A stretch of DNA of 64,000 nt from Photorhabdus cinerea (GTDB taxonomy: Bacteria; Pseudomonadota; Gammaproteobacteria; Enterobacterales; Enterobacteriaceae). Made by a program: the position numbers and the translations under genes. Below the pieces are notes generated by a model. That model was not told where the DNA came from, ran no database searches, and saw only the letters and a list, made by a program, of their open reading frames with translations. Shown in pieces: positions 56,620 to 64,000 of the stretch (the stretch's first letter is position 1; every line of letters starts with the position of its first letter). Location: assembly GCF_011189575.1 (NCBI RefSeq), contig NZ_PUJW01000013.1:1-64000 (forward strand). The letters are read 5' to 3'.

Positions 56620-56719
56620 AATTGGGAATTAATACTAACACCTGTTATTCTATTCGTATCGGCCTGAACATCCGATAACCTAAACAAAAGCTGCTGTGTC
56701 ATAACTTTGAGGATAAGTA

Positions 56720-57313
56720 ATGACGCAGCATAGTTTTATCAAAATCTCGAATGACACCCTGAGACCGGCGACTCTCGCAGCCTGGGAATACCTGCATTCC
56801 AAAGTGAAGTATGGCGATGTGCTCTATGCGGATTTTAAGAAAGCACGTAACCCGCGTTTCCATCGTAAATATTTTGCCCTTCTGAATCTTGGCTATGAAT
56901 ACTGGGAACCTACTGGGGGCACCATTTCCCCAGAAGAGAAAGTGTTTGTGCGTGGCTACGTACAATTTCTTGCACACTTCGTGGGCAGTGAAGATGTCTT
57001 ACAATCCGCTGCGGATGAATATCTTGCTGGCATATCTAAAAACCGAGCCCAGAATATTACTGCCACCAAATCCTTTGATGCCTTTCGGCGCTGGGCAATA
57101 GTGGAATCAGGGCACTATGACATTTACGAAATGCCCAACGGCAGTCTGTACCGTGAACCTCGTTCAGTCAGTTTCGCCAAAATGGAAGAGATGGAATTTC
57201 AGGAACTTTATAAAGATACATTAAACGTGCTTTGGAACTTTATTTTGTATCGCAATTTCCCGACCCGAAATGCCGCTGAACATGCTGCTTCTCAGTTGTC
57301 CGATTTTATGTAA
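56720..57313 (+). CDS. Phage DUF1367 protein
   Basis: 197 residues matching the lambdoid DUF1367 family throughout: LAAWEYLHSKVKYGDVLYAD, FKKARNPRFHRKYFALLNLG, YEYWEPTGGTISPEEK and GHYDIYEMPNGSLYREPRS. Function unknown; the family sits in the nin-like region before the antiterminator gene. GAGGATAA ribosome site. Confidence 0.9.
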   Translation: MTQHSFIKISNDTLRPATLAAWEYLHSKVKYGDVLYADFKKARNPRFHRKYFALLNLGYEYWEPTGGTISPEEKVFVRGYVQFLAHFVGSEDVLQSAADEYLAGISKNRAQNITATKSFDAFRRWAIVESGHYDIYEMPNGSLYREPRSVSFAKMEEMEFQELYKDTLNVLWNFILYRNFPTRNAAEHAASQLSDFM

Positions 57314-57328
57314 TGAGAGGCAGAGCCA

Positions 57329-57628
57329 ATGGCTAAAAATGAAAAACAATGGCTTTCTGATGTGACATTACTGGGATGTATCTGTTGTCGGAATATGGGG
57401 TTGGGGGTAACACTTGCGGAAATTCATCATGTGAGAGCGGTACAGGATATGGCCCAAAGGGCTGCTCATTTCTCTATTCTGCTGTTATATCCTCGCTATC
57501 ATCGAGCGTTTTATCCCAAGAGCTTTCATGCGGTACCGAAGACATGGCAAGCAATCCACGGTATGGCAACGGAACTATTGCCCCAAGTTAAAAGGGAAGT
57601 TGAGGTGGTACGGTTATGTCGGGTGTGA
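57329..57628 (+). CDS. Ref-family HNH nuclease
   Basis: 99 residues of the Ref (recombination enhancement function)/RecA-dependent nuclease family: LGCICCRNMGLGVTLAEIHH with the paired Cys and His, a conserved Arg, AQRAAHFSILLLYPRYHRAF and WQAIHGMATELL. P1 Ref cuts DNA at RecA-made D-loops. GAGGCAG ribosome site. Here CPEHH of many relatives reads YPRYH, so one metal ligand is changed and activity is uncertain. Overlaps the next gene by 13 bases. Confidence 0.82.
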   Translation: MAKNEKQWLSDVTLLGCICCRNMGLGVTLAEIHHVRAVQDMAQRAAHFSILLLYPRYHRAFYPKSFHAVPKTWQAIHGMATELLPQVKREVEVVRLCRV

Positions 57629-58131
57629 TATTTTCGACGGATGGGCTGCAATTGACTCACGCACAAGAAATTTGGTTGCAGGACTGGTTACCCAAGTTCG
57701 GTGCATGGGTGTATTCTGGCAGGCTTGATAAACGTCAGAGCAGTATGATTGCTGAGCTTATGGCGACGGTAGAGCTGAGAGGTTATCCAAAACGTCCGGT
57801 ATGCAATGATGATGACGGAATGTTAATCGCTAGGGTAGTAGACCATATTTACCATATTGATCGGGTTGCATTTGGGATGTTGCTTAGTCGATATGTTTAT
57901 TGTGTATCTGATAGAGCAATTGCCAAACATTATCATGCAACGGTTCAGCCAAGAATTATGATCCGCAGAAATGGTATGTTGCGTAAGCGAAAGCCATCAA
58001 TGTCAACTTGTCGGCGTGAGGTTGAGGAAATATTAAGAGCAACGGAATATTTGATTTATCAACCATTGCAAGATGCCTTTATAAGACGGGAACAGGAAAG
58101 AAAATCAAAACTTTTGTCACGAACGTGTTGA
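57616..58131 (+). CDS. Phage antitermination protein Q-like (DUF1133 type)
   Basis: 171 residues. VDHIYHIDRVAFGMLLSRYV, DRAIAKHYHATVQPRIMIRR and CRREVEEILRATEYLIYQPL match late antiterminator-type phage proteins at the end of the early region. Such proteins let RNA polymerase read through into the late (lysis and head) genes. A terminator follows at 58201, as expected for its target region. Confidence 0.78.
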   Translation: MSGVIFSTDGLQLTHAQEIWLQDWLPKFGAWVYSGRLDKRQSSMIAELMATVELRGYPKRPVCNDDDGMLIARVVDHIYHIDRVAFGMLLSRYVYCVSDRAIAKHYHATVQPRIMIRRNGMLRKRKPSMSTCRREVEEILRATEYLIYQPLQDAFIRREQERKSKLLSRTC

Positions 58132-58200
58132 CATCTTTGAACTTATGAGCCACCATTTCAGTATATGTTGCGATAGTAGCATTCGTGACTGATAGCCTCG

Positions 58201-58219
58201 CCCCGTGCGGGGTTTTTTA
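58201..58219 (+). terminator. Terminator after Q-like gene
   Basis: CCCCG / CGGGG stem with TG loop and TTTTTT, 70 bases after the gene. Confidence 0.88.
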
Positions 58220-58310
58220 TTGCCTGAAATTCAGATAAGACTTGCTGTTGTCATCGGTCAGAGTTACATGTGTGTCTATGCACAATAATTGACCAAAGGT
58301 TTAAATTATC

Positions 58311-58526
58311 ATGCTAAAACATGAAGATATGACAACAACAGCCTCATGTGTTTTAGAAACCGTACCAATGTATGACTGGGTTTCTATTCCTGATGTTTCA
58401 ACTCTGACGGGGCTATCAACACCGCGTTGCCAATTACTTTTAACTCAATTTTGTCTGGCTGGCTTGATGGAAAGCCGGGACAACGACACCTTTTTCAAGC
58501 GTTGCCCTGATGGGGTAACTTCTTAA
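58311..58526 (+). CDS. Small phage protein, possible winged helix
   Basis: 71 residues (ATG 58311; a second ATG at 58329). The segment WVSIPDVSTLTGLSTPRCQL LLTQFCLAGLME fits a short winged helix with recognition helix. It precedes the methyltransferase by 85 bases. No ribosome site of note; the function is unknown. Confidence 0.55.
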   Translation: MLKHEDMTTTASCVLETVPMYDWVSIPDVSTLTGLSTPRCQLLLTQFCLAGLMESRDNDTFFKRCPDGVTS

Positions 58527-58611
58527 GCGGTGAAATGGACGGCTGGTGGAGTTGACGACACTAGCCATTCGCCTGTTCTGTGCTAACCAGAGAGTAAGCC
58601 AGTATCGATTT

Positions 58612-59655
58612 ATGGAAAATATTGTGAATTTAAGTGGTATCACATTAATTAATGACGACTCTCTACGATTTATCAAAACGTTACCAGACAACTGCATAGA
58701 CTTAATTGCCACTGATCCACCCTATTTTCGGGTAAAAGAGTGTGGTTGGGACAGACAATGGGAGGATGTAACGGCTTATCTTGAGTGGTTGGATGAAGTA
58801 CTGACTGAATTCTGGCGTGTGCTGAAACCCAACGGCAGTTTGTATATGTTTTGTGGTTCGCGTCTGGCGTCTGATACGGAAGTCCTTGTTCGTGAACGGT
58901 TCAATGTGCTTAACCACATTATCTGGGCAAAACCTTCAGGTCCATGGCGCAGGCAGAATAAAGAAAGTTTAAGGGCTTATTTCCCTTCCACTGAACGGAT
59001 CATCTTTGCTGAACATTATCAGGGGCCTTATCAACCTAAAGGTGATGGGTATTTCCACAAATGCCGCGAACTTAAGCAATATGTCTTTAAACCGCTTGTG
59101 GACTACTTTCGCAATGCACGAAAGGTGTTGGGTGTCACAGCAAAAGAAATTAACACTGCCACGGGAAAACAGATGGCCAGTCACTGGTTCAGTGATAGCC
59201 AGTGGCAATTACCCAATGAAGTGGATTACCAAAAACTGCGGGTATTGTTCGCTCGAATAGCCAGAGAAAAACACCAGAACGGAGAATTAAACAGGCCGTA
59301 TCATGAGTTAGTAGAATCTCATCTTACTCTGTCACGCCAATATGAGGAATTGAGTCTGGAATATGGGCTGCTGCGCCGTCCGTTCTCGGTGACGGTAGAT
59401 GTGCCTTATACTGATGTCTGGTCTTTTCCACCTGTTCAGTATTACCCAGGTAAACATCCTTGCGAAAAGCCGGCAGACTTGATGGCGCATATTATCCGAT
59501 CCAGTAGTCGGGAAGGGGATTTGGTGGCGGACTTCTTTATGGGATCGGGCTCAACACTAAAAGCGGCACTGAAGCTGAATCGTAGGGTCTTGGGTGTAGA
59601 ATTGGAAGAAGAGTACTTTAACCAAACTAAGCGGGAAATTGGGGTAATAATATGA
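58612..59655 (+). CDS. Phage DNA (adenine-N6 or cytosine-N4) methyltransferase
   Basis: 347 residues from ATG 58612 (a GTG at 58546 would add 22 residues not typical of relatives). Beta-class order: motif IV DPPY (LIATDPPYFRVK, about 34), large insertion with target-recognition region (about 110-280), and C-terminal motif I DFFMGSGSTLKAA with GVELEEEYF. Solitary phage methylases protect phage DNA from restriction or tune regulation. Target sequence cannot be read from the protein. Confidence 0.9.
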   Translation: MENIVNLSGITLINDDSLRFIKTLPDNCIDLIATDPPYFRVKECGWDRQWEDVTAYLEWLDEVLTEFWRVLKPNGSLYMFCGSRLASDTEVLVRERFNVLNHIIWAKPSGPWRRQNKESLRAYFPSTERIIFAEHYQGPYQPKGDGYFHKCRELKQYVFKPLVDYFRNARKVLGVTAKEINTATGKQMASHWFSDSQWQLPNEVDYQKLRVLFARIAREKHQNGELNRPYHELVESHLTLSRQYEELSLEYGLLRRPFSVTVDVPYTDVWSFPPVQYYPGKHPCEKPADLMAHIIRSSSREGDLVADFFMGSGSTLKAALKLNRRVLGVELEEEYFNQTKREIGVII

Positions 59656-59698
59656 ATAACTACCTCGCTGCGGTGAGGGGTTATTTGAGTTTCTCTCA

Positions 59699-60100
59699 TT
59701 AGTTATTATGGCGAAATAGTGAATTGTTGGATAGTATTTGGCGGATTTCATCGTCAGAAAGTGGTTGTAATCTAGGTGAACAGAGATTAACTTTTTGACT
59801 TGAAGTAATGCTCTTAGCGAGATCTATATAAGCTCTAAATTCAACTTGGCTGTGTCCACCTTCATTCATTTCCATCGGCTGAATAATTACATGATGGTTT
59901 GACAAAAAAAAGTTATACCAAGTATTTTTTCTCACTTTCTTTATTAATTTTTTAAGCAAAAACATTGCAGGTATCATTTGCCCTAGTAATAAACGAGATG
60001 TGGTAAAGGGAGTGTCGGGGGTACCAGAGACTTCCTTACCAGTGCTGACGTTGCGAACAACAATTTTATTAATATATAGTCGTATGTAAATTAAGCTCAT
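59699..60100 (-). CDS. YjaA-like protein
   Basis: 133 residues from ATG 60100; the frame is open to 60205 but the extra residues do not fit the family. Similar to E. coli YjaA: MSLIYIRLYINKIVVRNVST start, GKEVSGTPDTPFTTSRLLLG, TWYNFFLSNHHVIIQPMEMN then EGGHSQVEFRAY. YjaA is a small stress-linked protein of unclear mechanism. It lies antisense to the phage genes between methyltransferase and holin, the usual place of cargo (moron) genes. Confidence 0.72.
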   Translation of the reverse strand: MSLIYIRLYINKIVVRNVSTGKEVSGTPDTPFTTSRLLLGQMIPAMFLLKKLIKKVRKNTWYNFFLSNHHVIIQPMEMNEGGHSQVEFRAYIDLAKSITSSQKVNLCSPRLQPLSDDEIRQILSNNSLFRHNN

Positions 60101-60260
60101 GAAAATGTGTATGTCAGGTAATTCAAATTTGTTGCAAGTATACGTTCTTCTCTTAATACAGTGAAGTCTGATGCTTATTGAGTCTTTTAAATCAATACTG
60201 GGCAAATTAGCCCAAATAATTAAATTAACTAAATGATCACTCCATCAGTGGGATGGAATT

Positions 60261-60443
60261 ATGCGTATGGACAAATACACCAGCCCCACTGCATACACTT
60301 GGGGCACATTTACAGCAATGCTTGGAGCTCTGTCGCTGAACGACTGGGCCATCATTATTGGCATTATCTGTACTGTTGGCACCTTTGGGGTCAACTGGTA
60401 CTACAAGCATCGGGAGCTTAGCCGCAATGACAAAGACCAGTAA
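60261..60443 (+). CDS. Phage holin (class II type)
   Basis: 60 residues. Two membrane helices (YTWGTFTAMLGALSLNDWAI and IIGIICTVGTFGVNWYY) and a charged tail HRELSRNDKDQ, as in P21-like holins. Forms membrane lesions that start lysis. Overlaps the endolysin gene by 17 bases. Confidence 0.9.
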   Translation: MRMDKYTSPTAYTWGTFTAMLGALSLNDWAIIIGIICTVGTFGVNWYYKHRELSRNDKDQ

Positions 60444-60963
60444 GTTAAGTGCTGCGGTTATCGGTCTGGTTCTCTCTGGTGCAGGTGCCACGGCGATACT
60501 GTCTCAGTTCTTGGACGAGAAAGAGGGTAACCGGCTATCAACGTATCAGGATGCGGGGGGAGTCTGGGCAATTTGCCGAGGTGTGACTCGGATTGATGGA
60601 GCTCCCGCTCGTCAGGGGATAAGGTTAATACCGAATCAGTGCCGTGACCTCAATGCACAAGAAGCAAAGCAGGCCATTGCATGGGTAAAACGCAATGTGC
60701 GAGTGCCATTAACTGAGCCTCAGATAGCAGGTATTGCCAGCTTTTGCCCATATAACATTGGCCCATCGAAATGCTTCTCTTCCACGTTCTATAGAAAGCT
60801 GAATGCCGGAGATAAGAAAGGCGCTTGTGCTGAGATAAAACGCTGGGTATTTGACAATTGTCGAGACTGTTGACAGACCAAAGGGCAGGCAAACGGCTGT
60901 TATGGTCAAGTTGAGCGACGTGCCCAAGAATCGGAATTAACTTGCTGGGGGCTGGATGAATAG
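60427..60963 (+). pseudogene. SAR-type phage endolysin (lysozyme) with premature TGA
   Basis: ATG 60427 inside the holin gene. Signal-anchor-release helix (LSAAVIGLVLSGAGATAILS), catalytic Glu in LDEKEGNRL, then QDAGGVWAICRGVT and IAGIASFCPYNIG of the R21-like lysozyme family. A TGA at 60871-60873 follows FDNCRDC; relatives have Arg, so CGA to TGA. The rest of the gene continues in frame (TKGQANGCYGQVERRAQESE, CWGLDE) to 60961-60963. The truncated 148-residue form lacks about 30 residues of the last helices with two conserved Cys and is probably weak or inactive. Confidence 0.87.
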
Positions 60964-61066
60964 ATATTCGTTGGCCAGAATATTGTTTCTGTTTGGTTTC
61001 GTTCTTGCTTTGATAGGTAAAGATGGATGGGGCTGGTTTCTGGGGTGTTGTTGCTATGAAATTTAG
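60956..61066 (+). CDS. Tiny membrane protein of the lysis cassette
   Basis: 36 residues (MNRYSLARILFLFGFVLALI, then GKDGWGWFLGCCCYEI). It overlaps the endolysin stop by 8 bases and the Rz start by 11, so it is fully embedded in the cassette. Similar short DGWGWF proteins occur at this place in other enterobacterial phages. Role unknown. Confidence 0.6.
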   Translation: MNRYSLARILFLFGFVLALIGKDGWGWFLGCCCYEI

Positions 61067-61349
61067 CTTTCATTACTACACGATACTAGCGTTGATCCTT
61101 ATTTTATTGATAGCGTATTACTATCACTCTGAGTTACAGAGAGAACGTCATGTTACAAAGCAGCAGCAAGAAGACATTCAGCAACTCACAGACACTATCG
61201 ACTATCAGAACTCTCACATCACGATGTTGAACGAATTGGATGTGAAACATACGAAGGAACTTGCTAATGCTAAATCTGAAATTGATGCTCTTCGCAATGA
61301 TGTTACCGCTGGTCGTCGTCGGTTGCGCATCGCGGCCATCTGTAATTAA
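61056..61349 (+). CDS. Rz-like inner-membrane spanin
   Basis: 97 residues from ATG 61056. One N-terminal membrane helix (YYTILALILILLIAYYYHSE) followed by a long coiled-coil periplasmic domain (QQQEDIQQLTDTIDYQNSHI; KELANAKSEIDALRNDVTAG). With Rz1 it fuses inner and outer membrane in the last step of lysis. Nested with Rz1 in another frame. Confidence 0.88.
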   Translation: MKFSFHYYTILALILILLIAYYYHSELQRERHVTKQQQEDIQQLTDTIDYQNSHITMLNELDVKHTKELANAKSEIDALRNDVTAGRRRLRIAAICN

Positions 61350-61404
61350 GATGAAACCACTGCCACCTCCAAATTGGATGATGCAGCTCCCCCCGACCTA
61401 CTAA
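61267..61404 (+). CDS. Rz1-like outer-membrane lipoprotein spanin, nested in Rz
   Basis: 45 residues in the frame shifted relative to Rz. Lipobox LVVVGC at the end of the signal (MLNLKLMLFAMMLPLVVVGC), then a short Pro-rich mature peptide (MKPLPPPNWMMQLPPTY). AAGGA lies about 8 bases before ATG 61267. This is the standard embedded Rz/Rz1 arrangement. Confidence 0.88.
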   Translation: MLNLKLMLFAMMLPLVVVGCASRPSVIKMKPLPPPNWMMQLPPTY

Positions 61405-61683
61405 CTCCGCTATCCGAAATTATTGGATTCTCAGAGATCGAATTGCAATTTCAAAGCAAATAATTTTGGGCTTGCAGAACTATATTAGGACTCGGTGTCA
61501 GTGAGGTGATTATGACAGAAAGAGGGATTCTTTTCTTAGTATATGAAAAAGTGCGTGAAGAGATTGAGTGGTGATCGTTCAAAGAAATTATCAACGAATA
61601 ATTACACTCTAAGCCAGAAATGGGGACTCTTCACAGCACAGGTAAAAGACTATTCAGAGTAAAATTGTTCAAAAAAATTGAGA
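61405..61683. other. Gap between spanins and cargo gene
   Basis: About 280 bases. A 20-codon frame at 61512 (MTERGILFLVYEKVREEIEW) has a ribosome site but stops at TGG TGA and looks like a gene scrap. Confidence 0.35.
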
Positions 61684-62046
61684 TTAATCCGGTTTTGATG
61701 CTTTTGACATACCATAGTTATAGTAATCAACTTCAGATTGACAACTTTTGCATAAAGTTTCGTCGTAGGCGTAGTATTCATATAATTGCGAGTCAGGAAG
61801 TAGAAAGTTACATGTAGTGTGCTCTTCTCCAATGCTATGTCCTGTACAACACAAATTTTCAATTAAGGGAAGGATTGCTTTGTTAAAGTTGTAAAGCTGG
61901 CGAGAAGAAAGCTTATCTGTTCCATTTTCTAAAACAAAAGATGCAATGCCATAAACAGTTTTTTCGTCTAACTCATGCTCAATAGCACTCGATTCAATAA
62001 TTTCTCTCTTTTTTTCAACTAAATAGCGGAGAGCTTCAAGGTTCAT
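61684..62046 (-). CDS. Hypothetical protein with a Cys/His cluster
   Basis: 120 residues; ATG 62046 with AAAGGA 6 bases upstream. N-terminal helical half (LEALRYLVEKKREIIESSAI; VYGIASFVLENGTDKLSSRQ), C-terminal half with CC, His, C and C-x-x-C (ENLCCTGHSIGEEHTTC, ETLCKSCQSE) that could bind zinc. No family recognised. Antisense to the phage genes, so a likely cargo gene. Confidence 0.7.
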   Translation of the reverse strand: MNLEALRYLVEKKREIIESSAIEHELDEKTVYGIASFVLENGTDKLSSRQLYNFNKAILPLIENLCCTGHSIGEEHTTCNFLLPDSQLYEYYAYDETLCKSCQSEVDYYNYGMSKASKPD

Positions 62047-62431
62047 AGAATATCCTTTAGTTGTGTTTCAAATGAGGTGAACTTATAGTAATACTAAGTA
62101 TTACTATAAAGTCAATAATGATAATTCCATATTGTGAAGAAGATAAGACAATAAATAACGTTTCATAATTCTGCTACACGCAGCATTACTCACCCATTGT
62201 TATATATAATTATGAGTAGTATAAGATGTAAAACTATTTTGGAATCTTAATTTATATGAAACCGTAAATTACGTACCTATTTTATAAAGTAACTTCATTA
62301 AAATTTTTTTGTAGAGTTTTATATAAGTTTTTGTCTGATGGTCTAGTGATACCACGGATTTATTTTAGATGTAGCGGAAAGTTCTAATTGCAACTGTTTC
62401 CAGTTTGGAAATAATTTAGTAAGGATTAATT
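62047..62431. other. AT-rich divergent promoter region
   Basis: About 385 very AT-rich bases between divergent small genes, with ATAGTAATACTAAGTATTAC-type direct/inverted half-sites near 62085-62106. No gene recognised. Confidence 0.45.
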
Positions 62432-62593
62432 ATGAAATTTAAAGAGTTAATATCTGAATCACAATTAATAGCACGTGAAGTATTAGTAGATATGTTGAGG
62501 ATGAAATACCAACATAAACTAAGCCTGGGTTTGAATGTTGTTAAGATTTCCAGGCCACCATGTAGGGAAGACGTTTGTGGCCTTGGAAAGTGA
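62432..62593 (+). CDS. Possible 53-residue protein
   Basis: ATG 62432 has AAGGA 7 bases upstream. The sequence (MKFKELISESQLIAREVLVD, ending CREDVCGLGK) has a helical N-terminus and no known family. Support is the ribosome site and AT-rich promoter only. Confidence 0.4.
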   Translation: MKFKELISESQLIAREVLVDMLRMKYQHKLSLGLNVVKISRPPCREDVCGLGK

Positions 62594-62620
62594 AGAGTCT
62601 GCTCGTGGCTCAGGAGAGGA

Positions 62621-62905
62621 TTAAGTTTCATCAAGTCCTTTCCAGGTTCTTCCGTTAGATTCGGTGACCAACACTGATGGATTTTTCTTTACTGATTTGG
62701 CGATGTCGTAAGCTAAATCACGAACTTCTCCTCTGTCCTTACTATTAGATTCATAATTATATTCTGCTGAAGGTAAATAATATCGGGTTCCATCACCAGG
62801 GGTAATTGTCTTTTTAAAGCCTTTAACTTTCATTTTATCGTAGAGTAAATCGTAATCAGAGCTAACAGCATTATGAAGCTCTACACGAACAGTGAAAGAT
62901 GTCAT
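62621..62905 (-). CDS. GhoS-like (DUF2622) small protein
   Basis: 94 residues from ATG 62905, which fits the family start MTSFTVRVELHNAVSSDYDL; the frame is open to 63049 without support. YYLPSAEYNYESNSK and PSVLVTESNGRTWKGLD complete the ferredoxin-like pattern. GhoS is the antitoxin of the type V GhoT/GhoS system and cleaves ghoT mRNA; no GhoT-like small membrane toxin is seen next to it, so this may be a lone member with another role. Confidence 0.6.
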   Translation of the reverse strand: MTSFTVRVELHNAVSSDYDLLYDKMKVKGFKKTITPGDGTRYYLPSAEYNYESNSKDRGEVRDLAYDIAKSVKKNPSVLVTESNGRTWKGLDET

Positions 62906-63083
62906 TCTTAATGCCTCATTTGACTGTGGAATGACCAATTTATCAATTTTCCTCGACTGTGGAAAGTAAGAAACTACCTTACCTGATGTGGTTAAAAGCA
63001 GGCATGTATAATGGTGTCTATTCAATAAGTGACTACGATAATGATACATTGTTCATTAATTGATCAGATTAAAGGAAGAAAGA

Positions 63084-63290
63084 ATGAATTGGATATCAAT
63101 AGATGACAAATTGCCTGAAATGGTTAGACAATATGAAATGTTTCTTGTTGTCACTGATAAAGGTATAGGTACAGCAGTCTATGATAGTCTAAATGAGTTC
63201 TCTAGAATAATTGTAAGTGGTAGTACCCAGTATTCACATTACACGGTTACACATTGGATGCGACTACCAGAACCACCAACAGCTAAATAA
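63084..63290 (+). CDS. DUF551-type phage protein
   Basis: 68 residues from ATG 63084 (AAGGAAG upstream). NWISIDDKLPEMVRQYEMFL at the start and VTHWMRLPEPP at the end are the two conserved parts of DUF551. Function unknown, common in lambdoid prophages. Confidence 0.82.
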   Translation: MNWISIDDKLPEMVRQYEMFLVVTDKGIGTAVYDSLNEFSRIIVSGSTQYSHYTVTHWMRLPEPPTAK

Positions 63291-63301
63291 ATTCAAACAA
63301 G

Positions 63302-63323
63302 GTCGCCCAGTGCGGCTTTTTTT
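63302..63323 (+). terminator. Short terminator before terminase
   Basis: 5-bp stem GTCGC / GCGGC (one G-U) with a 5-base loop and a T7 run. Confidence 0.65.
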
Positions 63324-63338
63324 ATTTAAGGAAATGAA

Positions 63339-64000
63339 ATGGCAAAACCGGACTGGGACGAGCTTCAGCAACGGTTCCTGTCCGAACACGCTAAAACTGG
63401 CATATCACCGCGTGAGTGGTGCAAATTGCAGGGACTGAACTACGCTAGTGCTCGTCGATACATTAAAAAACCGGCTGTGCAATACTGCACAAAAGCAGCT
63501 TGCGCCTGCACAAGATGAAAGTGCAATTTGCGTACTTTCGCAGAATGATGACAAAGAAAACCTAGGGATACTTAAACCACAGCATGAGAGCTTTGCTCAG
63601 AATATTGCGCAGGGCATGCCGCAGAAAGAGGCGGCTATCTGCGCGGGTTATGCACCAAACAACGCCGAATCACAGGCTAGTGTGATGTTCAAGCGGCCTG
63701 ACATTCGACGGCGCATAAAGGAGTTGAGGCAAGAGGCTGCGCTTCTGGTTTCATTTAATGCCAAAGACTTAGCCGAGTTATCACACAAGGCAGCGCAGCA
63801 AGCGTTAGCAGATAAGAAATTTGGTCAAGTTGCGCCAAATATTAAAAACGCAGCTCAGCTCACTGGTATTGACATGAGTAGTAATAAGACAGAAGTTAAT
63901 GTCGATTTGGCCGGATTGAGCTATGGAAAGGTCTGCATTGTGACCCCTGCGAATTGCCCGGCTGATGTGTGGGTTTCTCACATGGAAAAACTGCGCGAGG
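63339..64000 (+). pseudogene. Phage terminase small subunit, frameshifted, cut by window edge
   Basis: ATG 63339 (AAGGAAATG upstream) encodes MAKPDWDELQQRFLSEHAKT, GISPREWCKLQGLNYASARR YIK and then, after A6 at 63465-63470, stops at TGA 63516. Reading with one A fewer continues as NTAQKQLAPAQDESAICVLS, ESFAQNIAQGMPQKEAAICA GYAP, RRRIKELRQEAALLVSFNAK through the right edge. The second part has the Terminase_2 HTH pattern that binds the packaging site. Either a point frameshift killed it or slippage in the A-run allows some full protein. Confidence 0.8.

Noticed and set aside
61620..61817. 65-codon plus-strand frame
   Set aside because: Antisense to the well-supported 120-residue minus-strand gene; no ribosome site.
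63217..63438. 73-codon plus-strand frame across the terminator before the terminase
   Set aside because: Spans a terminator and overlaps DUF551 and terminase reading frames, which have ribosome sites and family matches.
1..64000. tRNA, rRNA and CRISPR arrays
   Set aside because: I looked for cloverleaf-type GTTCGA arms and for repeat-spacer patterns and found none that I could support.

Overview
The window reads as the chromosome of an AT-rich gammaproteobacterium of the order Enterobacterales, most likely Photorhabdus or a close relative. This is an inference from content: enterobacterial prfB-lysS, prpRBCDE and scr genes, two ERIC (IRU) repeats, an S-type pyocin/immunity pair, a hemophilin/type XI secretion locus and a lambdoid-type prophage. 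No species-defining marker such as an rRNA gene is present, so the genus call is moderate. Both ends of the window cut through genes.

Layout. 1-965: 3' end of an S-type pyocin DNase gene, its immunity gene, and a 54-bp stub of a second pyocin copy. 1620-4242: prfB (with its programmed +1 frameshift) and lysS. 4534-10563: an EcoR124-like type IC restriction locus in which hsdM is broken three times but hsdS and hsdR are intact. 10564-14623: accessory stretch with an integrase scar, a CatB-like acetyltransferase and an Rpn nuclease gene with an internal RpnS start plus a free-standing duplicate of that small module. 15025-17020: divergent DJ-1/PfpI protein and GlxA-type regulator. 17022-24605: prpR and the sigma-54 prpBCDE operon of propionate degradation (2-methylcitrate cycle), with an amber codon in prpE. 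24861-32692: secreted beta-propeller protein, copper TonB receptor with a DUF2946 protein, an amber-interrupted GH16 glycosidase, and metY. 32746-35358: two ERIC elements; the second joins the stump of a MATE transporter gene to a headless calcium-binding protein gene, followed by a Sel1-repeat gene. 36016-42416: the clearest functional system of the window, a Fur-boxed locus of hemophilin (secreted heme-binding protein), type XI (Slam/DUF560) outer-membrane translocator, TonB-dependent receptor and dedicated TonB. 42497-50620: three GNAT acetyltransferases, an EstA-type autotransporter lipase, a PapI-like regulator facing a decayed pilin gene, a bactofilin, and a Fic toxin with an antitoxin carrying an extra N-terminal winged helix. 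50962-51129: a 55-residue secreted Cys-containing peptide. 51553-54501: remains of a sucrose operon (scrK, scrY intact, scrA destroyed, scrB/scrR missing). 54554-64000: transposase scrap, broken small genes, XRE-ImmA protein, then prophage genes (DUF1367, Ref-like nuclease, antiterminator, DNA methyltransferase, lysis cassette with nested spanins, cargo genes, frameshifted small terminase).

A recurring theme is gene decay by single events: amber codons (prpE, GH16, a membrane ORF, scrA), an opal codon (endolysin), small indels (hsdM, two genes near 55 kb, terminase) and repeat-mediated junctions (ERIC). The best candidates for new biology are the Rpn locus with a separate RpnS-like gene, the hemophilin locus, the wHTH-fused Fic antitoxin, and the short secreted cysteine peptide. 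Function calls rest on recognised motifs and remembered family sequences; no search was run.
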